Positions 17,872-26,422 of a stretch of 64,000 bases of DNA are shown here, in pieces; the stretch's first letter is position 1, and each line of letters begins with the position of its first letter. The notes below the pieces were generated by a model. That model was not told where the DNA came from and ran no database searches. It was given only the letters and a program-made list of their open reading frames with translations. Origin of the DNA: Sporosarcina sp. D27 (lineage in GTDB: Bacteria; Bacillota; Bacilli; Bacillales_A; Planococcaceae); NCBI RefSeq assembly GCF_000586555.1, contig NZ_AZUC01000063.1:153248-217247 (forward strand). Reading direction: 5' to 3'. A program made the position numbers and the translations under genes.

Positions 17872-18774
17872 ATGACAAACACGACACACTCATTGTCTTC
17901 CCTCATTGCAATCTGGGTGAGTCTAATTAGCAACATCTTCCTCACCATCATGAAAATCATTGTAGGCTATCTATTTCATAGTCCAGTTTTGTTAGCAGAT
18001 GGCTTTCACAACGCGGGCGATGTGGTCGCCTCTGCTGCAGCGCTAACTTCGATGCGCTTTTCCAAACGTCCGCCAGATGAAGATCATCCTTATGGGCATG
18101 GTAAAGCAGAAGTTATCAGTTCCGCTCTCGTCGGACTCATTTTAGGAGCAGCTGCCATTTACATCGCTATAGAAGCTATTTTCGCATTTTTCGAAGAGCC
18201 TGCTAAAGCGAGTGTTCTTGCATTGATCACCGCAATCGTTTCTATGATTTGGAAGCAGGCACTCTATTTTTACACGATGCGAATCGGAAAACAAGAAAAC
18301 AGTAAAGGTCTCATTGCTACAGCATACGATCATCTTGCGGATGTGTATGCTTCTCTAGCAGCTGTCATCGGAATTGGACTCGGACTAATCGGTTACCATT
18401 TTGACATTCCTGTTCTTTCATATGGAGATCCACTTGCTGGACTCATTGTTGCCATTCTGGTGCTACGACTCGCAATCCACATCGGAAAAGAAGCGCTCGA
18501 TATTTTAATGGAAAAAACCGTGAGTGAAGAACGGCTGATGTTGTTCAAACAGTTAATAGAAGAATTCCCCCAAGTAAAACGGGTTGACCGTCTACGGGCG
18601 CGTGAGCATGGACATTATGTACTTGTGGATATTCGTATAAGTATTCCAGCGGAGCTCACGATTCAACAAGGACACGATGTGACAAGTGCTCTCAGGAATG
18701 CTATCAAGGACGCAAATCCCGATGTCGGTGAAGTCTTAATCCATGTTAATCCATGGTACGAAGAGATCGAGTGA
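17872..18774 (+). CDS. cation diffusion facilitator transporter
   Basis: A 300-residue CDF metal/proton antiporter exporting a divalent cation. It has an N-terminal helix bundle with the metal-site pattern DGFHNAGDV near residues 41-49 and HPYGHGKAE near 73-81. A second HLADVYAS-type motif (DHLADVYASL) follows, with a cytoplasmic C-terminal dimerisation domain (about 205-295, KRVDRLRAREHGHYV). The His-rich inter-helix loop of zinc-specific members is absent, so Mn, Fe or Zn cannot be told apart. GGAGG lies 10 nt before the ATG. Its leader looks regulatory. Confidence 0.92.
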   Translation: MTNTTHSLSSLIAIWVSLISNIFLTIMKIIVGYLFHSPVLLADGFHNAGDVVASAAALTSMRFSKRPPDEDHPYGHGKAEVISSALVGLILGAAAIYIAIEAIFAFFEEPAKASVLALITAIVSMIWKQALYFYTMRIGKQENSKGLIATAYDHLADVYASLAAVIGIGLGLIGYHFDIPVLSYGDPLAGLIVAILVLRLAIHIGKEALDILMEKTVSEERLMLFKQLIEEFPQVKRVDRLRAREHGHYVLVDIRISIPAELTIQQGHDVTSALRNAIKDANPDVGEVLIHVNPWYEEIE

Positions 18775-18826
18775 CTGTGAGTGTTCATATAAGGTATACT
18801 GAAGAGTATTGAAGGAGTTGGATTGA

Positions 18827-19405
18827 ATGATAACTAAATGGATGAAAAATTATATCGCAGAACACGAGTCACAAGAGGGACTCCCGTTAAATCCACAGCA
18901 AAAGGAATTTCTAGAGAAGAAAGAGTTGCTTTCACCAGATATGAAAGTAATTGATGCTCCGGCCTTCTCACCGATGTATAGTCTATCGAACAAAGAAACA
19001 GATGAGCCACTAGAAACACCTGCAAATACAGGCAATCTCGCTGTATCATTAGTAAAGACTCAACCTACTTCTTATCTATTTGCCGAAGACCCATCATTTG
19101 CGACAATCGGGATCGATGGAGTTGTTCTTGAAATGGATGATGTCTTCGAAACCGTCACTGCGCTATTCGGACTCCAAGTTCAGAAAAAGCATGGAGAATG
19201 GCTTAAAAAGTATATCGATGCACAGCTTGGAACTGCACCAGGTACACGCAGTTTAATGTTCTCAGCTGATGATGGATTGTGGGACGTAAATATCGCACTA
19301 GATTATGTCGATGGTTTTTCTGTTTCAAACACATTCGATGAAACGCTTAAACTTGTATACGAATTTGTCTTTAAAATGCTTGTCGCATTAGAGGGTGAAG
19401 CGTGA
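18827..19405 (+). CDS. conserved hypothetical protein, coupled to methylase
   Basis: Not recognised. A 192-residue soluble protein without membrane segments. It has a charged N-terminus (ITKWMKNYIAEHES), a Pro/Thr-rich linker, then a compact C-terminal domain with LFGLQVQKKHGEWLKKYI and FSADDGLWDVNIALDYVDGF. AAGGAG lies 8 nt before the ATG. Its stop overlaps the GTG start of the TRM11-like gene by 4 nt (GTGA), so the two are translationally coupled and may work together. Confidence 0.8.
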   Translation: MITKWMKNYIAEHESQEGLPLNPQQKEFLEKKELLSPDMKVIDAPAFSPMYSLSNKETDEPLETPANTGNLAVSLVKTQPTSYLFAEDPSFATIGIDGVVLEMDDVFETVTALFGLQVQKKHGEWLKKYIDAQLGTAPGTRSLMFSADDGLWDVNIALDYVDGFSVSNTFDETLKLVYEFVFKMLVALEGEA

Positions 19406-20349
19406 ATAAGGCAGCAGTCAATCATCTATACACGTATAGCCGACACACCGATGAAATAGAGTTGTGTCGACTTGAAATGCGCGCATTTTTCAATAAAGAT
19501 ACGCACGAGAATTTCATCTTCAGTGAAACCTGCATTGATCCAAGCCGAAGCCCTTTCATGAAAGAGCGGCTGGATGTGCTAGTTACGTGCAATTCCATTC
19601 AGGAAGTTGCAGACTATGTCTCTACGTTTACAGATGACGGACAACGTTTTCTTATTCGCTGCCTCAATACAATGACACTTGGTGAAACTGCTAAGATAGC
19701 TCATCCCGATCGGCGAAAAGTGGAACGTTCAATTGGAATGGTTATGCCGGGAGAAGCCGACTTGTTTCAACCTGATATTTTGTACGGGATCGTTCAGATT
19801 GGCCAGCAATTCCTGTTTGGCAATTTGACTGAGAGTATATCAGTATGGAGACAGCACGTTAAAAAGCCTGAAATGTATTCAACTGCACTTAGTACCCGTG
19901 TCGCACGCGCGGTTTCGAATATTGCCGTACCACATACTGAAGGCGTGAAAGCGATTGACCCATGTTGCGGTATCGGGAACGTGCTAGTTGAAGCATTATC
20001 AATGGGCATCGACATGGACGGACGGGACATCAATCCACTTGCGGTACTCGGTTCACGAAAAAATATTGAACACTTCGGTTTAGCAGGTGATGTGATGCAT
20101 GGTCCCATCGAAGAAGCACCTGGTCATTATGATTCAGCGGTAATCGACATGCCATACAATTTGTACACACACGTCACGCGGGAGCAGCAAGCATCGATTT
20201 TACAGGCAGCCCGCACACTGACAGACAAACTGGTCATCGTCACGATAGAATCGATGGATGATTTACTGATAGATGCAGGTTTTGAAATAGTAGATCGTTG
20301 TATTGCTAAGAAAGCACACTTTGAACGGGAAATCGTAGTGTGTCGTTAA
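19402..20349 (+). CDS. TRM11-like SAM-dependent RNA methyltransferase
   Basis: A 315-residue protein with an N-terminal region of unclear fold and a C-terminal Rossmann methylase domain. Motif I is IDPCCGIGNVLVEAL near residues 187-201, and a DPPY-like catalytic motif reads IDMPYNLY near 249-256. That motif class methylates exocyclic amines, and TRM11/THUMP relatives modify guanosine in tRNA. Start is GTG inside the previous stop. Specific nucleotide target is inference. Confidence 0.85.
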   Translation: MNKAAVNHLYTYSRHTDEIELCRLEMRAFFNKDTHENFIFSETCIDPSRSPFMKERLDVLVTCNSIQEVADYVSTFTDDGQRFLIRCLNTMTLGETAKIAHPDRRKVERSIGMVMPGEADLFQPDILYGIVQIGQQFLFGNLTESISVWRQHVKKPEMYSTALSTRVARAVSNIAVPHTEGVKAIDPCCGIGNVLVEALSMGIDMDGRDINPLAVLGSRKNIEHFGLAGDVMHGPIEEAPGHYDSAVIDMPYNLYTHVTREQQASILQAARTLTDKLVIVTIESMDDLLIDAGFEIVDRCIAKKAHFEREIVVCR

Positions 20350-20384
20350 AAGGATAAACACAGATCTAATTATTGTGAAACAGC

Positions 20385-20427
20385 AAGACGAGCCCACCTG
20401 ACTTTCCAGGAAGGCTCGTCTTTTGTT
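20385..20427 (+). terminator. intrinsic terminator
   Basis: Stem AAGACGAGCC / GGCTCGTCTT with T-rich tail, 36 bp after the methylase stop. Confidence 0.85.
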
Positions 20428-20489
20428 TTCCTAATAGTAAGGAGCATTAATTGCAGCGCAATCTTTTTTCTCAATATGAGGTGATAAAA

Positions 20490-20521
20490 ATGATAGAACA
20501 GCCCTGTTCAGAGCTGTTCTT
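20490..20521 (-). terminator. intrinsic terminator of the methyltransferase gene
   Basis: Imperfect stem AGAACAGCTCTG / CAGGGCTGTTCT read on the minus strand, followed by ATCATTTTT. Confidence 0.75.
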
Positions 20522-20550
20522 CATTTGCCACTTTGATAAAGAATAATTTT

Positions 20551-21171
20551 TCATTCCGAAATAATGAATACGCCACCACAATGAGAAATCGGATGAAATT
20601 CACACTGATACTTTAGTAGAGAACTAATTTCGTCATAAACAAAATAAAATTCATCATCATCCCAGTATTTAATACTTTCCTGACGACATTTATCCAATTC
20701 CACTCGAGTTTCAAAAGAAATGTCTCCGATGAATATTTTACCCTCTTTTTTAAGTAGAGGTATTAAGTTGGTTATAAATGATGCTTTTTCTTCATCTGTT
20801 AAGTGGTGCAATGTGTAAGTACTTATTATAGAATCATACTTATTTTCAAGAATCTCAGAAGGTAGACCTTTTGAAATGTCCCACTTGAACAAATTGGCAT
20901 TAGGCATTTTAGATTGAGCAATGGAAATCATTTTTGATGAAAAGTCTAATCCATCAATTTGGTGTCCATTTTCATAAAGTTTACTTGTTAAGACACCTGT
21001 ACCAAATCCTATATCTAGAACGTTAGAATTCTCCTTTTGCATCACTTCATTAAAGATCGTATTTAGTATTTTTTTGTATCCGGCAAAAGGATATAGATTA
21101 TTTTCCTCACTGATTTGCACTGTTTGGTCATAGTTATCCGCCCATAAATTAAACCCTTGATTTGTTAACAT
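20551..21171 (-). CDS. class I SAM-dependent methyltransferase
   Basis: A 206-residue methyltransferase; motif I VLDIGFGTGVLTSKLYENG near residues 50-68 and the acidic strand-2 end GLDFSSKM are clear. The N-terminus GFNLWADNYDQTVQISEENN, with FAGYKKIL, resembles small Firmicute methylases of unknown substrate. Start is the ATG at 21171, 7 nt after GGAGG. It is the first of six unrelated small methylases in the 20.5-41.8 kb island. A 19-codon ORF and an MFS pump precede it on the same strand. Confidence 0.87.
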   Translation of the reverse strand: MLTNQGFNLWADNYDQTVQISEENNLYPFAGYKKILNTIFNEVMQKENSNVLDIGFGTGVLTSKLYENGHQIDGLDFSSKMISIAQSKMPNANLFKWDISKGLPSEILENKYDSIISTYTLHHLTDEEKASFITNLIPLLKKEGKIFIGDISFETRVELDKCRQESIKYWDDDEFYFVYDEISSLLKYQCEFHPISHCGGVFIISE

Positions 21172-21226
21172 GAATGCTCCTCCAATAATTATCAAATTTA
21201 CGAGCATTCAATGAAATTCCCATGAA

Positions 21227-21286
21227 TTACTCGTAATGACCTCCGCTAAAGTAATTTTCCATTTCAAAAGTATTCATATTTTCCAT
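21227..21286 (-). CDS. possible 19-aa peptide between MFS pump and methylase
   Basis: A 20-codon frame, MENMNTFEMENYFSGGHYE, with AAAGGTG 8 nt before the ATG. It lies 70 nt after the MFS gene and 55 nt before the methyltransferase, all on the minus strand. It could be a leader peptide, a small peptide precursor or chance. Support is only the ribosome site and the placement. Confidence 0.35.
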   Translation of the reverse strand: MENMNTFEMENYFSGGHYE

Positions 21287-21356
21287 TGTAATCACACCTT
21301 TCAGTAATCTAATAAAATTTTAACACGAATATCTAAATATTACATCAACAATATCC

Positions 21357-22577
21357 TTAACCAATATCCTCTAGGTAAAATCTCTTTTTCTCAGATTTAA
21401 AAACTAAACCAACATATAAAACAGATGTTAAAAGCATCACAATTGCTAATGAAACAATGACAACTCGTAAGGACAAAACATCTCCTAAAATGCCTATTCC
21501 AAGAATAAATACAACCTGAAGAACACTTTGTATGAGCTGAAAGATACTGGTTACTCTTCCCATTACGGAAACTGGTACGTTATTTTGATAAAATGTCATA
21601 ATCCCTGCATTTAAAAATACATTAAAGAATCCTAGTACTAAAAAACCAATCACTGTTGAAAGAAATGACCATGAGAACGCATAAATCACATAACCTATTG
21701 TCATCATAATTAGCCCTATAGAAATCATAAATCTCAAAGAAATTTTCGGTGAATAAATAGACAATACTATAGCACTGAGCACAGAACCTATCCCCGTGAT
21801 ACTGACAAGCAAGCTATAGTCGATTTCAGAAAGACCAATTACCCGTTGAGTAAAGACAACTTCTTGAGTATCCATTGTAAAAGAGAAGATCATAACTATG
21901 GTGAATCCAAGATAAATAGCAGATACATATCGATTCGCAACAAAAAAGTCTTTAACAACGATGAAATCACTCACTACTTGAGAAATCGTCAACGCAGGAA
22001 CCTTATTTTTATCAATATATTCTTTCTCTGGGAGCAGGAGCAGCAACAATGCCGCTGCAACAAATAATACAGCGTTGATCCATAACGTAATTTCATATGA
22101 TAACAAAAAAAGCAACGCGCCTCCTATGGCTGGACCTATAATGAAAGCGCCAGAACTTGCAAAAGAACGGATTGCATTAAACCGCTTCCTTTTTTCGATT
22201 GGCACCACAATCGTTAAATAGGTCGTAGAGGCTGGATGAAAGAAAGAGTTCGCTATACTGAGGACAATCAAGATTCCATATACAAATACCATATTTGAAG
22301 CAAAAGGAATGAGACTGATGAATACAGCTCGAATTACATATGTACTCATCATTATTTTTCTCTTGCTTCTATAATCTATAAAGCTCCCTGTCCAAAATTT
22401 AGTGACGATATTCGTAAGAGGACTAATAATCCAGAGTCCCGCAACAGCTGCTGCAGAACCCGTGAGTTGAAATACGATAATATTAATCGCTATTAGGTAA
22501 ATAAAGTTACCAATATTGGAAATTGCTATGGACGACAACAAAATTCCGGGGTCTTTCCATTCCTTTAATGTATCCAA
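21357..22577 (-). CDS. MFS efflux transporter (MFS_3-like)
   Basis: A 406-residue, 12-helix major facilitator of the macrolide-efflux-like group. The N-terminal LLSSIAISNIGNFIYLIAI and the loop FIDYRSKRKIMMSTYVIRA (motif A position) are typical, as is the second-half block MSVMGRVTSIFQLIQS. It probably exports a drug or small metabolite; substrate unknown. Start is TTG with GGAG about 10 nt upstream. Confidence 0.88.
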   Translation of the reverse strand: MDTLKEWKDPGILLSSIAISNIGNFIYLIAINIIVFQLTGSAAAVAGLWIISPLTNIVTKFWTGSFIDYRSKRKIMMSTYVIRAVFISLIPFASNMVFVYGILIVLSIANSFFHPASTTYLTIVVPIEKRKRFNAIRSFASSGAFIIGPAIGGALLFLLSYEITLWINAVLFVAAALLLLLLPEKEYIDKNKVPALTISQVVSDFIVVKDFFVANRYVSAIYLGFTIVMIFSFTMDTQEVVFTQRVIGLSEIDYSLLVSITGIGSVLSAIVLSIYSPKISLRFMISIGLIMMTIGYVIYAFSWSFLSTVIGFLVLGFFNVFLNAGIMTFYQNNVPVSVMGRVTSIFQLIQSVLQVVFILGIGILGDVLSLRVVIVSLAIVMLLTSVLYVGLVFKSEKKRFYLEDIG

Positions 22578-22620
22578 CCCGAAACGACTCCTTCGTGCAG
22601 AAATCTAATCACTTTAGAGA

Positions 22621-23010
22621 TTACTCTCTTCTTTCTAAGACTTTTTTTATAGTATCCAAAGAAACTGGACCCTTCTGCATTGGCCGAGGACATAATCGAT
22701 TATATTTGTAGACTTTTTCGTTAATTTTCTCTATCCGATCTTCAAGATCTATCGTTATATCTGCCGCGTATAATTCAGCAAGAAGGTGAACATCCTCTCG
22801 AATCTCCTGTTGCAAATTCAGCCAGTGAGGTTTGTATCCAGCGTCCTTAGCAATTCGTTGAAAATGTTGAAACGTATCTCCTGAGAAATATTCTTGACTC
22901 ATTGGTTTCCCTTTTCCAGATAAATTGTCCATGCCCCCTTCTTCTGCGTGCTTCTTAATGATGTCACCCATCAAGTCATTGTAGGGTTCTTGAAAATTGT
23001 TTTCTTTCAT
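22621..23010 (-). CDS. DUF1992 (DnaJ-associated) protein
   Basis: A 129-residue soluble protein of the DUF1992 family. It shows the opening IIKKHAEEGGMDNLSGKGKPM, the middle DAGYKPHWLNLQQEIRED and the terminal YNRLCPRPMQKGPVSLDTI. The family occurs with or without a J domain; none is present here. Function unknown. AGGAG precedes the ATG. Confidence 0.88.
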   Translation of the reverse strand: MKENNFQEPYNDLMGDIIKKHAEEGGMDNLSGKGKPMSQEYFSGDTFQHFQRIAKDAGYKPHWLNLQQEIREDVHLLAELYAADITIDLEDRIEKINEKVYKYNRLCPRPMQKGPVSLDTIKKVLERRE

Positions 23011-23111
23011 CTTTTCCCACTCCTTTCTTCAGACCTGTAATCATTTCTATCACTTTGTCAAAATGTCAACCTGTACATAAAGAAATGTCAAATATTCAAC
23101 CATCGCTACTT

Positions 23112-24386
23112 CTAGCTACTCATACGCTGACGAACTTTTTCACTCGCAACGAATGCATGTTTTAAACAGATATTTGCTTGCTTATGAGCATGGAGTTTCT
23201 CGTAAAATCCTGCCCATAATGGAGCGTAGTACAATGTAAGTGAATAATATTCTTGCTGCTTGAAATAAGGGAAAACGAGTTCTTCGAGGTCTTTTAACTT
23301 CGTGATTGTGAAGTTCCCCTCACTAGCACATTTCAATAAAAGCAACTGATAGTGATGATGAGTCACATTAAATCGGTCTTTCGGGTATTCGATAAATAAC
23401 TGATTAAGCGTTTCTTCATCACGTTCTTGATAACTTGCACGCATCCAATTAATAACGGTATGTAAATCCTCTCCAAAGTTATTCGCTTGTTCATAATAGG
23501 ACATAGCTTCCTTAAAAGAGCCCTGACATTCGTAGCAGTAGGCAATGTTATTATAAAGAGAGCTCCACTGCCTGGGTGTTTGAATCGTTTCCACATTTCT
23601 CAATAAGTCCTGCCCTGCTTCAAACTCTATTAATGCTTCTTGAAATCTATATAGATCGTTCAGAATAACTCCCTTCATTGAATACAACTTTAATTGAAAT
23701 AAGGGTTTAAATTGGTGAGTAAAAACTTGTGTCGCACTATTGATGTAATCTAGTGCTTGCTGGAATGAATAATAGCGATGATGAGCAAATGCCAAGTGAT
23801 AAAAGTAATTTGCTTGTTCAAAATGATTGGCAGAATTCATATAGTTACTGACATGTTCCTGTTCTTCTCTTAAGATAATCTGTTGGAATTCCATGAAGGC
23901 TAAATGCACATTCGTTGTGATAGCAATGTACATTTGGGTGATTCTGTCCTGATGCCAGGTAATAAATGGTTCAATTTTTAATAGTAACTCCCGAGCTTTC
24001 TTTGACGAATCGATTGAAAACAAGTACCGACTATAAACCAGTCCAGCTAACAAATCGATCTCTTGTTGAAAAATCTCCGTATGATAAGATTCTAATTTCG
24101 TTAATTCGTTTTCCGTAAGGCTTTCATTTGATAATAATTTTGCATATATTGTTTCAAGGAAAGAATGCTTCATCTCCAAATTTTCTTTTTCTTGAGCTAG
24201 GTCAACCCCTAAGCTGGCTAATAACATTTCGTATACTTTTTGTTCAGCGATGACAACACCATTTTCTATACGGCTCAAGTAAGATGGTGTACAAATCCCC
24301 ACTGATACATCCTCTTGCTTTAATCCTTGTTGCTGACGATGATACTTGATCAACCGTCCCCAGTTCTTTGCTTCTTGATCCGTCAA
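23112..24386 (-). CDS. HTH-TPR regulator, RRNPP/NprR-like
   Basis: A 424-residue regulator with an N-terminal XRE-type helix-turn-helix (about residues 9-62; GRLIKYHRQQQGLKQEDVSV then SYLSRIENG). The rest is helical tetratricopeptide-like repeats. Size and layout match peptide-responsive RRNPP regulators such as NprR or Rgg. The start is placed at TTG 24386, where GAGAGG lies about 8 nt upstream; an upstream ATG at 24464 lacks a good site. No cognate peptide gene is visible next to it, so what it senses is unknown. Confidence 0.83.
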   Translation of the reverse strand: MTDQEAKNWGRLIKYHRQQQGLKQEDVSVGICTPSYLSRIENGVVIAEQKVYEMLLASLGVDLAQEKENLEMKHSFLETIYAKLLSNESLTENELTKLESYHTEIFQQEIDLLAGLVYSRYLFSIDSSKKARELLLKIEPFITWHQDRITQMYIAITTNVHLAFMEFQQIILREEQEHVSNYMNSANHFEQANYFYHLAFAHHRYYSFQQALDYINSATQVFTHQFKPLFQLKLYSMKGVILNDLYRFQEALIEFEAGQDLLRNVETIQTPRQWSSLYNNIAYCYECQGSFKEAMSYYEQANNFGEDLHTVINWMRASYQERDEETLNQLFIEYPKDRFNVTHHHYQLLLLKCASEGNFTITKLKDLEELVFPYFKQQEYYSLTLYYAPLWAGFYEKLHAHKQANICLKHAFVASEKVRQRMSS

Positions 24387-24783
24387 TATTGTCACCTCTC
24401 TTTCTATTTTATCACAATATTTCGTTTGTTTATTGCGTATATGATGATAAACACCAGTATTCATCTATCGATTTCCATTGAACTTACACAAATAGAAAAA
24501 AACCATTATATTTGATCGTAGCTCGAACAAAATAATGGATGTTAAGTTAACTGAATAACCTTTGTCCTACAAGTGAAGGTATATACGCTTCATCATTAGG
24601 TACTGTTGTTGCCATAGTCTAATTTCCATAACCATACTAACTAATACTTTCAATAACATTTTTCCCCACAAAATAATAGAATGATTAGATATAGAGAATG
24701 GCTAACGTCCAATAGCATATTGGATTTGGTATTTCGGTATGGTTTTAAGAAGTCACAATAATATGGTAATGTAATTAGCTTGT
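24387..24783. other. AT-rich intergenic region, no gene seen
   Basis: About 400 bp between the regulator and the MFS leader. It contains one copy of a short dispersed repeat (24486-24540). A minus-strand frame at 24650-24844 shares only its start region with the MFS gene and looks non-coding. Confidence 0.5.
24486..24540. repeat. short dispersed repeat, copy 1
   Basis: ACAAATAGAAAAA, then CCATTAT, ATCG and GAACAAAATAATGG, with the ends CCATTAT/ATAATGG complementary. A second copy is at 31749-31796, also in an intergenic stretch of the island. Confidence 0.6.
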
Positions 24784-24981
24784 TGATATAATGTGAATTA
24801 TAGGAATCCTCTTTCATTCTTACTACCCTTCTTTTAGATAGCAATTCATGAGTTAAAGGTTTCTGTGTTTTTACGTAGGAAATTGTTCTAAATCAAAGGA
24901 GGAATAATACGAGTGTAAAACTACCCTGTACTATTAAATTTTAATTTTAATTTTAATTAAAAAGGGGTAGTAAGAATGAAA
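24784..24981 (+). promoter_or_regulatory. MFS leader: extended -10, lone strong SD, RBS-sequestering inverted repeat
   Basis: An extended -10 TGATATAAT (24784-24792) should start a long leader near 24799. TTTCATTCTTACTACCC (24812-24828) is the exact reverse complement of GGGTAGTAAGAATGAAA (24965-24981), which spans the MFS ribosome site and ATG. A shorter alternative partner ACTACCC lies at 24920-24926. Between them a strong AAAGGAGG (24895-24902) is followed by GTG-TAA (24913-24918), a one-codon start-stop. This looks like translational attenuation, possibly with a stabilising SD. Confidence 0.55.
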
Positions 24982-26181
24982 AATCCATCGTTTCGTTTTC
25001 TTTGGATCGGCCAATCACTGGCTAATCTAGGAGATGTTTTTTATATTGTTGGGATCATTTCTGTTTTATATACACTCACCGAGTCACCTTTTGCATTAGC
25101 ATTGGTGCCTTTCATCAATATGTTTGGTCGTTTTATAAGTGGAATGATTTCTCCTTGGTTGCTGAATCGTTTTCCTTTAAAGACGTTGCTCGTTTACTCG
25201 CAAGTGTGTAAGACCGCACTGTTAGTTGTCCTATCGATTTTGTTAATCTTTGAAACAACTTCAGGGCTGTTCATCATTTTAATGTTTGTGGGTTTTATTG
25301 CCTTTCTAGATGGCTGGGCAGCCCCGGCAAGTCATGCTATGCTACCGCGATTGGTACCAAAAGAACAACTCGTGAAAGCGAACAGTTTCTTCTCGATTGT
25401 CTCAGAAACCGTGAATTTAGGAGGATGGGCACTTGGAGGGGTAGCCGTCGCATTGACGAGCGGGCAATTTGTTATTTTCGGTACAGTTGGGTTGTATATC
25501 ATTGCAACGCTCATGATGTTCGGAATTTGTGATCCCACGCCATTCCGAAAAAAGGAAGCGCAAGGTAAACGAAGTAGTGAGCTAACAGAAGGATGGCAGA
25601 TTATATGGAGAAACCCTCTTTTCAGGAGTCTACATGTGGTCATTGTTTTTGAGGCGATCGCCAATGTTGTATGGATTGCTTCTATCCTTTATATTTTCGT
25701 GTCAGAAGTTCTCGGTCAAACGGAAGCTTGGTGGGGGTACATTAATACAGCCTTCTTCTTAGGCATGATAATTGGTGGGGTCATCTGCTCTCGATTTGTA
25801 AGTGGGATTGAAAACAATCTAAAACGCTTGCTTATTCTGTTTTCATTCGGCATTAGCGTGGTCACTCTCCTTTTCGGAGTAACCTCCATTCCTTGGATTG
25901 CTATTCTACTTGTTATAGGTAATGGAATTGTTCAACAATTAAAAGGCATTGTTAGTGAGACAATGCTTCAAAAATCTGCAACTACTGAGGAGCTTCCTAA
26001 GATTTATGCCGTTCAAAGTGCTTTAATATCACTGTTATTCGGTATTTCCTCATTAAGTTTCGGAGCAATTGCAGAGCTTTGGGATGTTCGGATTACATTT
26101 ATTATTGCAGCAATTTTGTTAGGACTCGGTGCACTTTTTGCAGTAATTCGCCGTCGTGATTTCAGCATTACAAGTGTATAA
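24976..26181 (+). CDS. MFS efflux transporter
   Basis: A 401-residue, 12-helix major facilitator, distinct from the pump at 21357. It begins FRFLWIGQSLANLGDVFYIVGIISVLY and has LDGWAAPASHAMLPRLVPKEQL after the fourth helix, typical of macrolide-type efflux MFS. AAGGGG lies before the ATG, but the site is embedded in an inverted repeat that could hide it. The regulator upstream is divergent and might control it. Substrate unknown. Confidence 0.9.
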   Translation: MKNPSFRFLWIGQSLANLGDVFYIVGIISVLYTLTESPFALALVPFINMFGRFISGMISPWLLNRFPLKTLLVYSQVCKTALLVVLSILLIFETTSGLFIILMFVGFIAFLDGWAAPASHAMLPRLVPKEQLVKANSFFSIVSETVNLGGWALGGVAVALTSGQFVIFGTVGLYIIATLMMFGICDPTPFRKKEAQGKRSSELTEGWQIIWRNPLFRSLHVVIVFEAIANVVWIASILYIFVSEVLGQTEAWWGYINTAFFLGMIIGGVICSRFVSGIENNLKRLLILFSFGISVVTLLFGVTSIPWIAILLVIGNGIVQQLKGIVSETMLQKSATTEELPKIYAVQSALISLLFGISSLSFGAIAELWDVRITFIIAAILLGLGALFAVIRRRDFSITSV

Positions 26182-26313
26182 TTTGCTTAAAAACCTTACC
26201 ACATTAATGAGCTCACAAAGACTCTCCACAAAATGTTGATATATTTTCAGGGTGATGATCGTAAATGGAATCCAAGATAAAATCCAGATATTTAATCTAT
26301 TGCGATAAAATGA

Positions 26314-26341
26314 AAAAGGACGGCAATTGCCGTCCTTTTGC
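26314..26341 (+). terminator. intrinsic terminator
   Basis: Perfect palindrome AAAAGGACGGCAA / TTGCCGTCCTTTT (26314-26339), about 130 bp after the MFS stop. Confidence 0.85.
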
Positions 26342-26348
26342 TATCTCT

Positions 26349-26418
26349 ACTCCTCTTTAATCGCCCTATTGAGATTTAGAGGAAATCACTTATAAATAAT
26401 TGCCTAGGATTGCTTAAT
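26349..26418 (-). repeat. junction repeat (degenerate), after GNAT gene
   Basis: On the minus strand: GGCAATTATTTATAAG, GATTTCC and, further on, AATAGGGCGATT. It follows the GNAT stop and matches the order seen in better copies at 33823 and 35632. Confidence 0.45.
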
Positions 26419-26422
26419 GTTT

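Noticed and set aside
24650..24844. 64-codon minus-strand frame sharing its start region with the MFS gene
   Set aside because: Only the 17-nt ribosome-site/start segment is shared; the rest has no similarity to anything. The shared segment is better explained as the arm of a regulatory inverted repeat.
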